Numbered from the stretch's first letter, positions 15,457 to 23,660 are shown. The stretch is DNA of 44,097 nucleotides from Actinomycetota bacterium (GCA_023379725.1 JAMCPC010000122.1:1-44097), one strand, 5' to 3'. Notes: generated by a model not told the origin, from the letters alone. Numbers and translations: made by a program.

Positions 15457-16584
15457 ATGCAGAAAATGATAGCAGAAACATTGACAACAGAGATATCGGC
15501 ATTGGCCGAGACAACCTCTGTACCACCATGTAACACGCCAGCGACCCATTCCATAAATAATGTAACGTTATCCGCGGCTTGGGAGTCCGGTAAGTTACCA
15601 AAGACAGGAGAAGGTATAATACAACCAGATAATATGTCATCTAAGGACATGCCAGGGTATGACGTAACGAGCAACCTCATAAAACATAACGTATATGAAG
15701 ACCTCGGTATCCTTGAATCACATGCCATATATGTAATAAGAGAGGTGGCCGCCGAATGCAGCAATCCCGCCATCCTCTTTAGCGGTGGCAAAGACTCAGC
15801 AGTAATACTTCACTTGGCGGTCAAAGCATTTCACCCGGCCAGGTTGCCGTTTTCTCTCTTGCATGTGGACACAGGTCATAACTTTGATGAAGCACTGGAC
15901 TTCAGAGACAAGAGAGCCTCTCAACTAGGAGTGGATCTGATCGTAGCTTCAGTCCAAGCTGCGATAGATGCAGGAAAGGCAGTAGATCCAGGACCGGGAA
16001 TTTCACGCAATAGGCTCCAAAGTGCAGTGCTACTTGAAGCAATAGCACGTAATGGAATTGATGCCTGCCTAGGCGGTGCAAGAAGAGACGAAGACAAGGC
16101 ACGAGCAAAGGAACGAGTACTGTCATTTAGGGACAGTTTCGGCCAATGGGATCCGCACAACCAGCGACCGGAACTTTGGAACCTCTACAATTTGCGAATA
16201 AACAAGGGAGAGCATTTAAGAGCATTCCCTCTCTCTGACTGGACAGAGATGGATATATGGCATTACATAGAGCGTGAGAGCATAGAACTCCCCTCTCTAT
16301 ACTATGCGGCAGAACGGCCTATAGTCGAACGGGATGGAATGCTGCTTGCGTTGAACAAATGGGTGCAGCCCCGTGACGGAGAATCAATCTCCCTTGAAAT
16401 GGTTCGATTCCGTACCGTAGGAGATGCAACCTGCACCGGTGCAGTCCGCTCGAGAGCAAAGACACCGTCAGAGGTAATCGAGGAGCTGAGCCATGTCCAA
16501 CTCAGCGAACGGGGAGCAACAAGGGCAGATGACAAATTCTCGGAGACGGCAATGGAGGATCGTAAGAAAGAGGGTTACTTCTAA
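15457..16584 (+). CDS. cysD: Sulfate adenylyltransferase subunit 2 (CysD) with N-terminal extension
   Basis: With the GTPase CysN this makes adenylylsulfate from ATP and sulfate. The PP-loop is FSGGKDSAVILHLA (residues 108-121), and HVDTGHNFDEALDFRDK, GGARRDEDKARAKERV and FPLSDWTEMDIWHYIE are as in the family. Canonical CysD starts at about residue 82 here (EDLGILESHAIYVIREVAAE). The first 80 residues are extra, Ser/Thr/Asn/Pro-rich, and residues about 31-70 are encoded by a decayed copy of repeat element A. Start ATG 15457 has TTAAGGA upstream; no start nearer the canonical N terminus has a good ribosome binding site. It overlaps cysN by one base. Confidence 0.9.
   Translation: MQKMIAETLTTEISALAETTSVPPCNTPATHSINNVTLSAAWESGKLPKTGEGIIQPDNMSSKDMPGYDVTSNLIKHNVYEDLGILESHAIYVIREVAAECSNPAILFSGGKDSAVILHLAVKAFHPARLPFSLLHVDTGHNFDEALDFRDKRASQLGVDLIVASVQAAIDAGKAVDPGPGISRNRLQSAVLLEAIARNGIDACLGGARRDEDKARAKERVLSFRDSFGQWDPHNQRPELWNLYNLRINKGEHLRAFPLSDWTEMDIWHYIERESIELPSLYYAAERPIVERDGMLLALNKWVQPRDGESISLEMVRFRTVGDATCTGAVRSRAKTPSEVIEELSHVQLSERGATRADDKFSETAMEDRKKEGYF
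15546..15665. repeat. Element A copy 3, decayed, inside cysD frame
   Basis: The sequence TAATGTAACGTTATCCG and the following 100 bases align with the copy at 20603 and with the intact element. On the minus strand both decayed copies read GATGACA..TTCTCTGGT/TTATCTGGT, CCTTC, CTTACCGGACT or CACCCGACT, and GATAACGTTACATTATTTA or GATTACGTTACGCTATTTA. Identity by eye to copy 4 is roughly two thirds over about 95 bases. Confidence 0.7.
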
Positions 16585-17816
16585 TGCTCAGGCTGGCTGC
16601 CGTTGGAGCAGTAGATGATGGCAAGTCCACTCTCATAGGAAGGTTGCTGCATGATACAGGGCAGATACCAGATGATCACCTGCAGGCTGCATTGGCAGCA
16701 AGTAAGCGAAGGGGGATGGACCATATAGATCTATCCCTGCTGACCGACGGGCTACAGGCTGAACGAGAGCAGGGAATTACGATAGATGTAGCGCACCGGT
16801 ATCTGACTATTCCCGGTCATAAGCTCGTTATTGCAGATTGTCCCGGGCACCTGCAGTATACGAGGAATATGGCAACCGGATCATCCAATGCTGACATCGC
16901 CCTGGTGGTGATAGACATAACAAGGGGTATTCGCCAACAGACCAAGCGTCATATGGTAATAGCCTCTCTCTTTGGGATACGCCGTTTTATCATTGCAGTG
17001 AACAAAATGGATGCTGTATCATTCAGCGACTCTGATTACAATGCAATAATAGACAGCCTCAGCGAATTGCAGCATAGCCTCAAACGAGTAAATCTGGAGT
17101 TGGGCGAAGTAATAGCAATACCGCTTTCAGCTTTGACCGGCGACAATGTAGTTTTCCGTTCCAACCGCACACCCTGGTATGCAGGGCCTACGTTACTGGC
17201 CGCTCTACAACAGGTACGTCCCCAGGGTGAAGTAAAATTACCTCTAAGGCTCCCAATACAGTCGGTCATGAGGATAGGATCCACCTCAAGACGTTACGTC
17301 GGAATGATCTCTTCCGGTCGACTTGTAGAGGGTCAAGAAATTACCATACTCCCCTCTAATGTAGTTACTCATGTAGAGAATATATGGGATCCAAGCGGTC
17401 ATGTCAGTATGGCAGGTCCTTTGACATCGGTATCGTTGGAGCTTCGTGACGAAGTTGGTATAACACGCGGTGACGTCATAGTTGAATCTTCGATGATACC
17501 CAGGGTCACCAATCACTTTGAGGCCATACTATGCTGGTGGGACACCCGACCGGCTTATCCGGGTAACAGGTACCTGCTTAAATTTGGAACAAACACTACT
17601 CGTGCATCAATCGGCAAAATAAATACAGTGCTGGACGTAGACAACGTTCAAGAGATAACTGCCACTGAGCTGGAGCACAATGCCATTGGAACATCGACAA
17701 TAGACACTGCTGCATCTCTGCCGCTGGACAGCTACACCACCAATCGAGCAACAGGAAGCTTCATCGTCATAGATGAAAAGACCAACGCCACACTTGGTGC
17801 CGGCATGATCAGGTGA
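16584..17816 (+). CDS. cysN: Sulfate adenylyltransferase subunit 1 (CysN)
   Basis: This is the GTPase subunit that drives APS formation by CysD. G1 is GAVDDGKST (residues 8-16), the switch region is TDGLQAEREQGITIDVAHRY, G3 is DCPGHLQYTRNMATGSS, and G4 is NKMDAVSF. EF-Tu-like beta-barrel domains follow. At 410 residues it lacks a fused APS kinase (CysC), consistent with an APS reductase. The ATG overlaps the cysD stop. The overlap GTGA with the next gene shows an operon. Confidence 0.94.
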   Translation: MLRLAAVGAVDDGKSTLIGRLLHDTGQIPDDHLQAALAASKRRGMDHIDLSLLTDGLQAEREQGITIDVAHRYLTIPGHKLVIADCPGHLQYTRNMATGSSNADIALVVIDITRGIRQQTKRHMVIASLFGIRRFIIAVNKMDAVSFSDSDYNAIIDSLSELQHSLKRVNLELGEVIAIPLSALTGDNVVFRSNRTPWYAGPTLLAALQQVRPQGEVKLPLRLPIQSVMRIGSTSRRYVGMISSGRLVEGQEITILPSNVVTHVENIWDPSGHVSMAGPLTSVSLELRDEVGITRGDVIVESSMIPRVTNHFEAILCWWDTRPAYPGNRYLLKFGTNTTRASIGKINTVLDVDNVQEITATELEHNAIGTSTIDTAASLPLDSYTTNRATGSFIVIDEKTNATLGAGMIR

Positions 17817-18661
17817 GCGACCATCATCTTCCCTGGTTGCCTGTCTCTGTATCACTGGCAGGCTGGAAATGCCTAGTAGTAGGAGCAGGGCCGGTTGCAA
17901 CTCGAAAGGCCGGTTTGCTCTATAATTGCGGAGCCGCCGTAACAGTTGTCGCGCCGGATCTCTGTGAACAGATGGACAGGCTCGTAAGAGGTGAGGCAGC
18001 CTCGATCGGGCAACATCAGGAAAAAAATTCTATGCTTGATCGTACCTTCATACCAATTACCTTCAAACAAAGGGAGTACAGGCAAGGAGAGGCTTCCGGA
18101 TACCGGCTGGTCATAGCAGCAACCGGAGATCATAAAGTAGACTACAGCGTCGCCAACGATGCATCAGCATCAGGAGCTCTGGTAAATGTAGCAGATGATG
18201 CAAGACCGTCCAACATATTGTTCCCAGCCGTGTACAGAGACAGACATGTATCTGTGTCAGTATCCACCGAAGGAGCCAGTCCTGCGCTTGCAAGCTGGCT
18301 CCGCAACTACATACAGCGTAAACTCCCGCCATACCTGGGAGTGCTGGCCGAGCTATTGAGTCAAGCTCGCCGCGATCTGCATGATACTCATCAAAGCACC
18401 GAAGGCATAAAATGGCACGATATGATAGACGAGATATACGGCATCGACAAAGTCAACGACCCCAACGACCAGACTGCCTGGCTAACTGACCAGCTTACCC
18501 GGCCCGATGATAATGTCACCGAGCTGGACGACCAATTTGGTAAATCCACCAACCGGTTTTTCCGACTGGCTGACCAAGCGATCAAGCCAACTAATCAAGT
18601 CGACCAATTCACCAGTAAAGCACAAAAATCTATCAAGGATTGGTTGAATAGCAATCAATAA
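17813..18661 (+). CDS. Precorrin-2 dehydrogenase/siroheme ferrochelatase (Met8/CysG N-terminal type)
   Basis: It makes sirohydrochlorin and siroheme, the cofactor of sulfite reductase, which fits its place after cysDN. The NAD-binding start is CLVVGAGPVATRKAGLL, then TVVAPDL, VIAATGD, NVADDARPSNILFPAVY (catalytic Asp region), and SVSTEGASPALASWLRNYI. Family core is about 200 residues. The last 75 residues are a low-complexity tail rich in Asp, Gln, Thr and Asn (NDQTAWLTDQLTRPDD..). Its DNA resembles the 35-bp tandem repeat that begins 20 bases after the stop. Start is GTG 17813-17815 in GTGA with the cysN stop. The uroporphyrinogen methyltransferase and sulfite reductase are not in the window. 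Confidence 0.87.
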   Translation: MSDHHLPWLPVSVSLAGWKCLVVGAGPVATRKAGLLYNCGAAVTVVAPDLCEQMDRLVRGEAASIGQHQEKNSMLDRTFIPITFKQREYRQGEASGYRLVIAATGDHKVDYSVANDASASGALVNVADDARPSNILFPAVYRDRHVSVSVSTEGASPALASWLRNYIQRKLPPYLGVLAELLSQARRDLHDTHQSTEGIKWHDMIDEIYGIDKVNDPNDQTAWLTDQLTRPDDNVTELDDQFGKSTNRFFRLADQAIKPTNQVDQFTSKAQKSIKDWLNSNQ

Positions 18662-18680
18662 GACTTATATTGCACCTGCT

Positions 18681-18820
18681 GGGTCAATTAGACCAGGTAG
18701 GTAGATCAGGCCAGTGGGTCAATTAGACCAGGTAGGTAGATCAGGCCAGTGGGTCAATTAGACCAGGTAGGTAGATCAGGCCAGTGGGTCAATTAGACCA
18801 GGTAGGTAGATCAGGCCAGA
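18681..18820. repeat. 35-bp tandem repeat, four copies
   Basis: Four copies of a 35-bp unit (GGGTCAATTAGACCAGGTAG then GTAGATCAGGCCAGT) are identical except for the final base of the last one. They lie between the convergent siroheme dehydrogenase and serA genes, and the serA stop codon (18811-18813) falls in the last unit. Each unit has a small GGTC/GACC hairpin. No spacers separate the units. Confidence 0.97.
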
Positions 18821-20409
18821 GACACTTGGTGTACATCCAATATACCATTAGAGCTACGCAACTCTCCAAGCGTATCTGCATCCAGAGAACTACCTGTAGA
18901 AAGAACCATGAGCGCAGTACCACCCTTCAACGACGGCCCCACAGCCATGGACGAAATCGAGACTCCCGCTTTGCCGATTACAGTGCCGACAATTCCGATC
19001 ATCCCCGGACGATCGTCATTCCTCACTACCAACATGTTCGGTGAAGGCGGAACCTCCACAACGTGATCATCTACCATCACGATACGCGCATCCGACTTAG
19101 GACCGCTAATAGTACCGGCTACAGAATGCTCTGGGGAACGAACAGTAATTGAGCTGACAAAGTCTCTCGTTGCAGTAGTTACAGTTTCCCGTACTTCAAG
19201 TCCCCTATCTTCTGCAAGCTGCGATACATTGACATAGGATACCGGCTCTTCTGTCCCGGCAGCGAAAATCCCCTTCAATGCAGCCAGAGTAAGTACCGAC
19301 GTACCGGCTGCTCCACCAGAGCCGTCTGATGCCTTGGCCAAAGCACCCTGATACTCTATCTCAATGCTCGACGGCAAACCCTCATGCAAGCAGGCCAAAA
19401 ATCTCCCCAGGCTGACTGCAAGTGGCAGGAATGGCTTGGCTGATTCTGGTAATGATCCAGCAGCCAGGTTGACTGCAAAAGGAACCAGCTCTCCGGCGAG
19501 TGCAAGGATGACCTGCTCCGCAATGGTGATTCCTGCTTTATCCTGAGCCTCAGTCGTAGATGCCCCCAAATGTGGAGTGACAACCACACTAGACAGGCTG
19601 AGTAGTGGAGATCCTGTGGCGGGCTCCTCGGCAAATACATCCAGTGCGGCTCCACCGACATGTCCTGACTTGATGCTCTCGTAAAGAGCAGCTTCGTCTA
19701 TAACGCCCCCACGCGCGGCATTGACAATCCTGATGCCCTGCTTCGATTTCGCCAGCAACTCTCCATCTATAAGTCCCATAGTATCCTTGGTCTTTGGCAG
19801 ATGAATCGTGACAAAGTCAGACTCTGCCATAAGATCTTCCAACGAAGTAAGCTGGACATTCATTCTCTTGGCTCGTTCGACAGTGACATAAGGGTCGTAA
19901 GCAATCAGCTTCATGCCCAAGGCCAATGCTCTCTGTGCAACCAGCGCGCCTACATGCCCCAGCCCTACTATGCCAAGAGTCTTACCGTACAGCTCGACAC
20001 CTTCCCACTTTGAACGTTCCCAGGATCCACCGACAAGTGCCATATGCGCTTGGGGGATATTTCTGGCCTGGGCAATTATAAGGCCAATTGTATGCTCGGC
20101 AGCCGATATTATATTTGATTGAGGAGCGTTTACCACCATGACCCCTTTGGATGTGGCATGCTCTACATCCACATTGTCCAGCCCTATACCGGCACGACCT
20201 ACCACCTGTAGATTGCGACCTGCATCTATTACTTCGCTGGTTACCTTGGTCGCCGAACGAATGATGATGGCATTCGCTTCTGATACAGCATCTACCAGGT
20301 CACCGGGGGACAAGTCCAACTTGACATCCACTTCGTGCCCTGCGTCACGTAACAACTGTAGGCCGGCATCAGCAATTTTTTCTGTTACAAGTACTACTCC
20401 CATATTCAT
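18811..20409 (-). CDS. serA: D-3-phosphoglycerate dehydrogenase SerA
   Basis: This is the first enzyme of serine synthesis, oxidising 3-phosphoglycerate with NAD. The 532-residue length is that of the long type: substrate/NAD domains (GIVGLGHVGALVAQRALALG; DPYVTVERA; NAARGGVIDE; HLGASTTEAQ), an intervening ASB domain, and a C-terminal ACT domain (NMLVVRNDDRPGMIGIVGTV) that senses serine. Start ATG 20407-20409 or the second Met at 20401-20403 is possible; AAGGAAAGGAA precedes both. A structured leader with a duplicated motif lies upstream. Confidence 0.95.
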   Translation of the reverse strand: MNMGVVLVTEKIADAGLQLLRDAGHEVDVKLDLSPGDLVDAVSEANAIIIRSATKVTSEVIDAGRNLQVVGRAGIGLDNVDVEHATSKGVMVVNAPQSNIISAAEHTIGLIIAQARNIPQAHMALVGGSWERSKWEGVELYGKTLGIVGLGHVGALVAQRALALGMKLIAYDPYVTVERAKRMNVQLTSLEDLMAESDFVTIHLPKTKDTMGLIDGELLAKSKQGIRIVNAARGGVIDEAALYESIKSGHVGGAALDVFAEEPATGSPLLSLSSVVVTPHLGASTTEAQDKAGITIAEQVILALAGELVPFAVNLAAGSLPESAKPFLPLAVSLGRFLACLHEGLPSSIEIEYQGALAKASDGSGGAAGTSVLTLAALKGIFAAGTEEPVSYVNVSQLAEDRGLEVRETVTTATRDFVSSITVRSPEHSVAGTISGPKSDARIVMVDDHVVEVPPSPNMLVVRNDDRPGMIGIVGTVIGKAGVSISSMAVGPSLKGGTALMVLSTGSSLDADTLGELRSSNGILDVHQVSLA

Positions 20410-20437
20410 TTCCTTTCCTTATAGCGAATCTTACAGC

Positions 20438-20525
20438 AAACCTCTCCCGCCTTTACGGACAGAACGTTCTTGTCAAAATCGGGGAAACCTCTCCCGCATG
20501 AATGCGGTGATGCGACCGCGACTTA
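20438..20525 (-). promoter_or_regulatory. serA leader with duplicated GCGGGAGAGGTTT
   Basis: Two exact 13-base copies of GCGGGAGAGGTTT occur at 20485-20497 and 20438-20450, 47 bases apart on the minus strand. Upstream, GCGGT..ACCGC and CCGCAT-TC-ATGCGG can form hairpins that share CCGC and so compete. AGAACGTTCT (20461-20470) is a perfect palindrome between the copies. GGGAGAG recalls glycine riboswitches, but the rest of that consensus is absent. The function is unknown. Confidence 0.4.
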
Positions 20526-20602
20526 CTCACTTCCTAGAATACATCCTCACGACACCGATATAAAATTCACCACCGGCAATCATATGCTCACCTCGAATAG
20601 CA

Positions 20603-20750
20603 ACATAGTGGTTCGTCCTGTAAATAGCGTAACGTAATCTACAACTTGGTAGTCGGGTGAACTCCCAAGAACAATGGAAGGCATAGCACGACCAGAGAAC
20701 GTGTCATCCATCCGGCAGGAACCTGTAGCCATTCACGGAACAGAGAACTC
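20603..20750. repeat. Element A copy 4, decayed
   Basis: CCTGTAAATAGCGTAACG at the left and GGCAGGAACCTGTAGCC then ATTCACGGAACA at the right correspond to the two ends of the intact element. The central hairpin part is changed. With the serA leader it occupies most of the 426-base gap between serA and trpG. Confidence 0.7.
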
Positions 20751-20808
20751 AATAACACCGACGATAGAGAGTCCCTTGAGCCAAAAGCTTGACTAGCTGC
20801 GCCGCAGT

Positions 20809-20837
20809 TTAGGACAGAGATGGACACCGGGTATAAT
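20809..20837 (+). promoter_or_regulatory. trpG promoter for leaderless mRNA
   Basis: TATAAT (20832-20837) overlaps the first possible ATG (20836). Transcription would begin near 20844-20845, exactly at the in-frame GTG 20845-20847. A weak TTAGGA lies 17 bases upstream. Confidence 0.55.
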
Positions 20838-20844
20838 GGCAATA

Positions 20845-21423
20845 GTGGCTCCAAAGGTATTACTAATAGACAATTACGACTCATTCGTATACAATCTCGT
20901 ACAGGAACTGGGGGAACTGGGAAGTGACCCTGTAGTATATCGCAATGATGAAGCAGATACTGCGATCATACGATCGCTCGCCCCTGACGCTATAGTCATA
21001 TCACCAGGACCGGGCAGACCGGAGGAAGCAGGTATAAGCATTGCGGTAATAAGGGAATTCGCCGGTAAAGTACCCATACTGGGGGTATGTCTCGGTCACC
21101 AGGCCATAGGAGTGTCATTTGGCGCAAAAGTCATCCGTGCAACTGAGGTAGTCCACGGCAAGACCTCTTCAATCTCCCATACGGGAACTGGCATACTGAG
21201 TGGACTGCCCAATCCGTTTACGGCTACCAGATATCACTCACTGGCTATTGACCCTGATACAATTCCACCAGCTATATCAGTAGACGCCCGGGCTCCCGAC
21301 GGAACAATTATGGCAATATCTCATAACGATTTTTTAATATGGGGAGTGCAGTTTCATCCAGAGTCTATACTCACCAATGATGGCCCGAAAATACTGGAAA
21401 ATTTTCTGGCCACGACGATATAG
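20845..21423 (+). CDS. trpG: Glutamine amidotransferase, anthranilate/aminodeoxychorismate synthase component II
   Basis: This is a class I glutaminase that passes ammonia to TrpE or PabB. It shows LLIDNYDSFVYNL at the start, ISPGPGRPEEAG, the nucleophile elbow GVCLGHQAIG, HGKTSSI, and the His-Glu pair in GVQFHPES. I place the start at GTG 20845 because the -10 hexamer TATAAT covers the ATG three codons upstream; from that ATG the protein has 195 residues. It sits directly before crgA, the same association as in mycobacteria (trpG near crgA). No trpE or pabB is present, so tryptophan or folate use cannot be decided. Confidence 0.88.
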   Translation: MAPKVLLIDNYDSFVYNLVQELGELGSDPVVYRNDEADTAIIRSLAPDAIVISPGPGRPEEAGISIAVIREFAGKVPILGVCLGHQAIGVSFGAKVIRATEVVHGKTSSISHTGTGILSGLPNPFTATRYHSLAIDPDTIPPAISVDARAPDGTIMAISHNDFLIWGVQFHPESILTNDGPKILENFLATTI

Positions 21424-21465
21424 AGCGATTAGCAATACCGCCGGCTGCCAGGCTAATATATAGAC

Positions 21466-21777
21466 ATGGCATCAAAGACAGGACCTGGAAGCGCTACCAA
21501 AAAAGGACGCTCAGCAGGAAGAGTTACCGGCAGGCATGTGCACATAAGGGAAAATGCACCAGATCCAAACGCCCGCTATACTCCTCCAATTCCAAAGAAG
21601 ATAAGGAAGAGCCCTAGATGGATGGGACCCACAATCATCGGCATACTGATTTTGGGGGTGCTCATGATCATACTGAACTACACCGGCATACTCCCGGCTT
21701 CACCGACCAACTGGTACCTACTTGGAGGCATAGCTCTCTTCTTTATAGGTGCTATAGGCGCTACCCGCTACCACTGA
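21466..21777 (+). CDS. crgA: Cell division protein CrgA
   Basis: This is a small actinobacterial membrane protein of the divisome. The 103 residues comprise a basic hydrophilic N terminus, RYTPPIPKKIRKSPRWMGP, and two membrane helices (about residues 52-71 and 81-98) separated by the short loop PASPTNW, the family pattern. TAATAT lies six bases before ATG, so the message is probably leaderless. Its presence is good evidence for an actinobacterial host. Confidence 0.9.
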   Translation: MASKTGPGSATKKGRSAGRVTGRHVHIRENAPDPNARYTPPIPKKIRKSPRWMGPTIIGILILGVLMIILNYTGILPASPTNWYLLGGIALFFIGAIGATRYH

Positions 21778-21877
21778 TTAAAGGCGCACGAACTAATCCA
21801 TCGGCCTACCCGAAAACTAGCTAAGAGCACCCTGCAAGCCTCTGACTTTAGCCATGGGGAGGATGTCAATAAAACCA

Positions 21878-21913
21878 ATTGGGGCTCAGCCGCAACTGCG
21901 ACCAAGCCCCAAT
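21878..21913 (-). terminator. Hairpin terminator downstream of thiolase
   Basis: ATTGGGGCT and AGCCCCAAT form a 9-bp stem with a loop that itself can pair (CGCA/TGCG). On the minus strand it is followed by TGGTTTTATTG, so it can end the thiolase transcript; on the plus strand it would follow crgA but lacks a T-run. Confidence 0.6.
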
Positions 21914-21954
21914 AAGCAATCTTGACTTGAAAATCGTTAACTGATTATAACGTT

Positions 21955-23133
21955 CTAACCCAAGCGCTCAATGATAGTTGCATTAGCCATGCCGCCACCT
22001 TCACACATTGTCTGCAAACCGTAACGACCACCGGTACGCTCCAACTCGTTGAGCAGAGTCGCCATCAACTTGGCACCTGAACACCCTAAGGGGTGACCCA
22101 AGGCAATGGCACCACCATTGACGTTTACCTTGGACATATCAGGATGATGCTCTTTCTCCCATGCAAGAACGACCGATGCAAAGGCTTCATTGATCTCTAC
22201 TGCATCTATGTCATCCATAGTCAGCTTACCTTTCTCAAGAACCATCTTTGTAGCCGGGATAGGCCCTGTGAGCATGGTAACCGGATCTACACCGACCGCA
22301 GCAAAGCTATGAAAACGTGCTCGCGGCCTGAGCCCAAGCGCATTTGCCTTTTCCTCGCTCATAATCAATACAGCAGCTGCACCATCAGTAATCTGCGATG
22401 AGTTGCCTGCAGTTACCTTTCCATCCGGCTTGAATGCCGGCTTGAGCGATCCCAGTACCTCTACAGTGCTACCTGGCCGTATTCCCTCGTCGGTAGAGAA
22501 AACCTCTTCAGTCAAATTGCCTTCATCGTCTCTTACCTTTAATGGAATAATCTCATTCTCAAAACGGCCCTCTTCGGTTGCGGCCGCTGCACGGCGCTGG
22601 CTCTCTGCGCTGAATATATCCAAATCTTCACGCGATAGGTTCCACTGGTCGGCTATCATCTCGGCAGATATGCCCTGAGAGACCAAGCCGCCCTTATCTG
22701 CATAACGTGACATGACGGTGGGACCGAACGGAAATCCTAGATCACGGACGATCGAAGAGCCCATAGGAGTACGAGTCATACCTTCTACTCCCAAGGCAAT
22801 GACTATATCGTATACGCCAGCCATCACTCCCTGGGCAGCAAAGTGTGCGGCCTGCTGTGAAGAGCCACACTGGCGATCTATGGTAGTAGCAGGAACAGAA
22901 TCAGGGAAACCTGCAGCCAGCACAGCACTCCTACCTACGTTCAGTGCCTGCTCACCGACCTGCATGACGCACCCGGTAAGTACATCGTCTACTGTCGCCG
23001 GATCAAGTTTGTTGCGCTCAATCAGCGCCTTGAGCGGCTCTGCGGCCAAATCTACCGCATGCCATCCACGCAGCTTACCGTTGCGCTTTCCTCCTGCAGT
23101 TCTCACTGCATCTACTATTACAGCTGTTGGCAT
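21955..23133 (-). CDS. Acetyl-CoA acetyltransferase/3-ketoacyl-CoA thiolase
   Basis: This thiolase acts in beta-oxidation or acetoacetyl-CoA metabolism. It has the nucleophilic Cys in DRQCGSSQQAAHFAAQ, the GMTRTPMGS loop, NEAFASVVLAW with the catalytic region, NVNGGAIALGHPLGCSGAK (His) and TMCEGGGMANA (second Cys). The open frame begins at 23184, but ATG 23131-23133 has AAAGGAGG at ideal spacing and gives 393 residues, the family size. A palindromic operator overlaps its promoter. Confidence 0.93.
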   Translation of the reverse strand: MPTAVIVDAVRTAGGKRNGKLRGWHAVDLAAEPLKALIERNKLDPATVDDVLTGCVMQVGEQALNVGRSAVLAAGFPDSVPATTIDRQCGSSQQAAHFAAQGVMAGVYDIVIALGVEGMTRTPMGSSIVRDLGFPFGPTVMSRYADKGGLVSQGISAEMIADQWNLSREDLDIFSAESQRRAAAATEEGRFENEIIPLKVRDDEGNLTEEVFSTDEGIRPGSTVEVLGSLKPAFKPDGKVTAGNSSQITDGAAAVLIMSEEKANALGLRPRARFHSFAAVGVDPVTMLTGPIPATKMVLEKGKLTMDDIDAVEINEAFASVVLAWEKEHHPDMSKVNVNGGAIALGHPLGCSGAKLMATLLNELERTGGRYGLQTMCEGGGMANATIIERLG

Positions 23134-23208
23134 AAATGCCTCCTTTTTCAATCTCGTACAAACCGACTGAGGTTTCCTCAGCAATTACCTGACGTATCAT
23201 GTCAAAAA

Positions 23209-23226
23209 CTTGACCGTACAGTCAAG
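23209..23226. promoter_or_regulatory. TetR-type palindrome in thiolase promoter
   Basis: CTTGACTGTACGGTCAAG on the minus strand is an 18-bp palindrome with one mismatched pair, about 80 bases before the thiolase start. Its TTGACT can act as -35 with CATGAT 18 bases on. Such TTGAC-GTAC-GTCAA sites are commonly bound by TetR-family regulators of fatty acid and acyl-CoA genes. No regulator gene is adjacent. Confidence 0.5.
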
Positions 23227-23304
23227 ATTATATCACCGATACACGAGGCAGTCAAGCCGCCAGTAGAAGACAGCATTTACCATATCCGCGTCACAAAAGT
23301 CCCC

Positions 23305-23633
23305 AGTGTAGTGTCTCGTAAATAGCGTGACGTTATCCGGCAAGTCAGGGGCTCCATCTGGCAAGGCCGAGGACGAAGGCGTAGCCGGAGCTACGTTGAG
23401 GACGAGAACGCCGCCAGGGGCGTCATCTGGCTGGCGGGAACCCATGGTTATTTAGAGGCTCAGCGGATAGACATCTCGGGCGCACCGCCCCCCGGATTTC
23501 GCATGACTGCGTTGTCGTCGTCGGGCAGGCGCTCCAGCCTGCCTCTCCTTCTCCGCCTTGCCCTGCTTGCCCGGATGAACGGCTCCCTGATCCAACCTGC
23601 CTATCCGCTGAGCCTCTTGCGGGACACTACACT
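23305..23633 (+). mobile_element. Element A with nested element B, complete copy
   Basis: The ends AGTGTAGTGTCTCGTAA (23305-23321) and TTGCGGGACACTACACT (23617-23633) are 17-bp inverted repeats with two mismatches. Element A body runs to GGTTATTTA (23454), then 162 bp of B, then the right end. Between them A carries AGCCGGAGCT-type and TCTGG(C)-rich stems. No coding capacity for a transposase. It fills the gap between thiolase and the anti-sigma gene. No clear target-site duplication is visible. Confidence 0.88.
23455..23616. repeat. Element B, 162 bp with perfect 16-bp inverted ends (copy 2)
   Basis: GAGGCTCAGCGGATAG at 23455-23470 is the exact reverse complement of CTATCCGCTGAGCCTC at 23601-23616. 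The inner hairpin GGCAGGC..GCCTGCC and the GGGCG..CGCCC stem are shared with copy 1. It is inserted in A between TTTA and TTGCGGG; copies at 35961 and 37762 lack it, showing the empty site. Confidence 0.92.
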
Positions 23634-23660
23634 AGCTTTGGCTGTGAGGGGAAATCAGGA

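Noticed and set aside
18681..18820. Possible CRISPR array
   Set aside because: The 35-bp units are directly adjacent with no spacers and no cas genes are present; it is a simple tandem repeat.
20461..20470. LexA/SOS box at AGAACGTTCT
   Set aside because: The GAAC and GTTC halves lack the four-base spacer of actinobacterial SOS boxes and serA is not a damage gene.
20438..20525. Glycine riboswitch upstream of serA
   Set aside because: Only GGGAGAG-like segments match; the conserved CCGAAGG and CUCAGGCAAAAGGAC-type parts are absent, so I list it as an unassigned leader.
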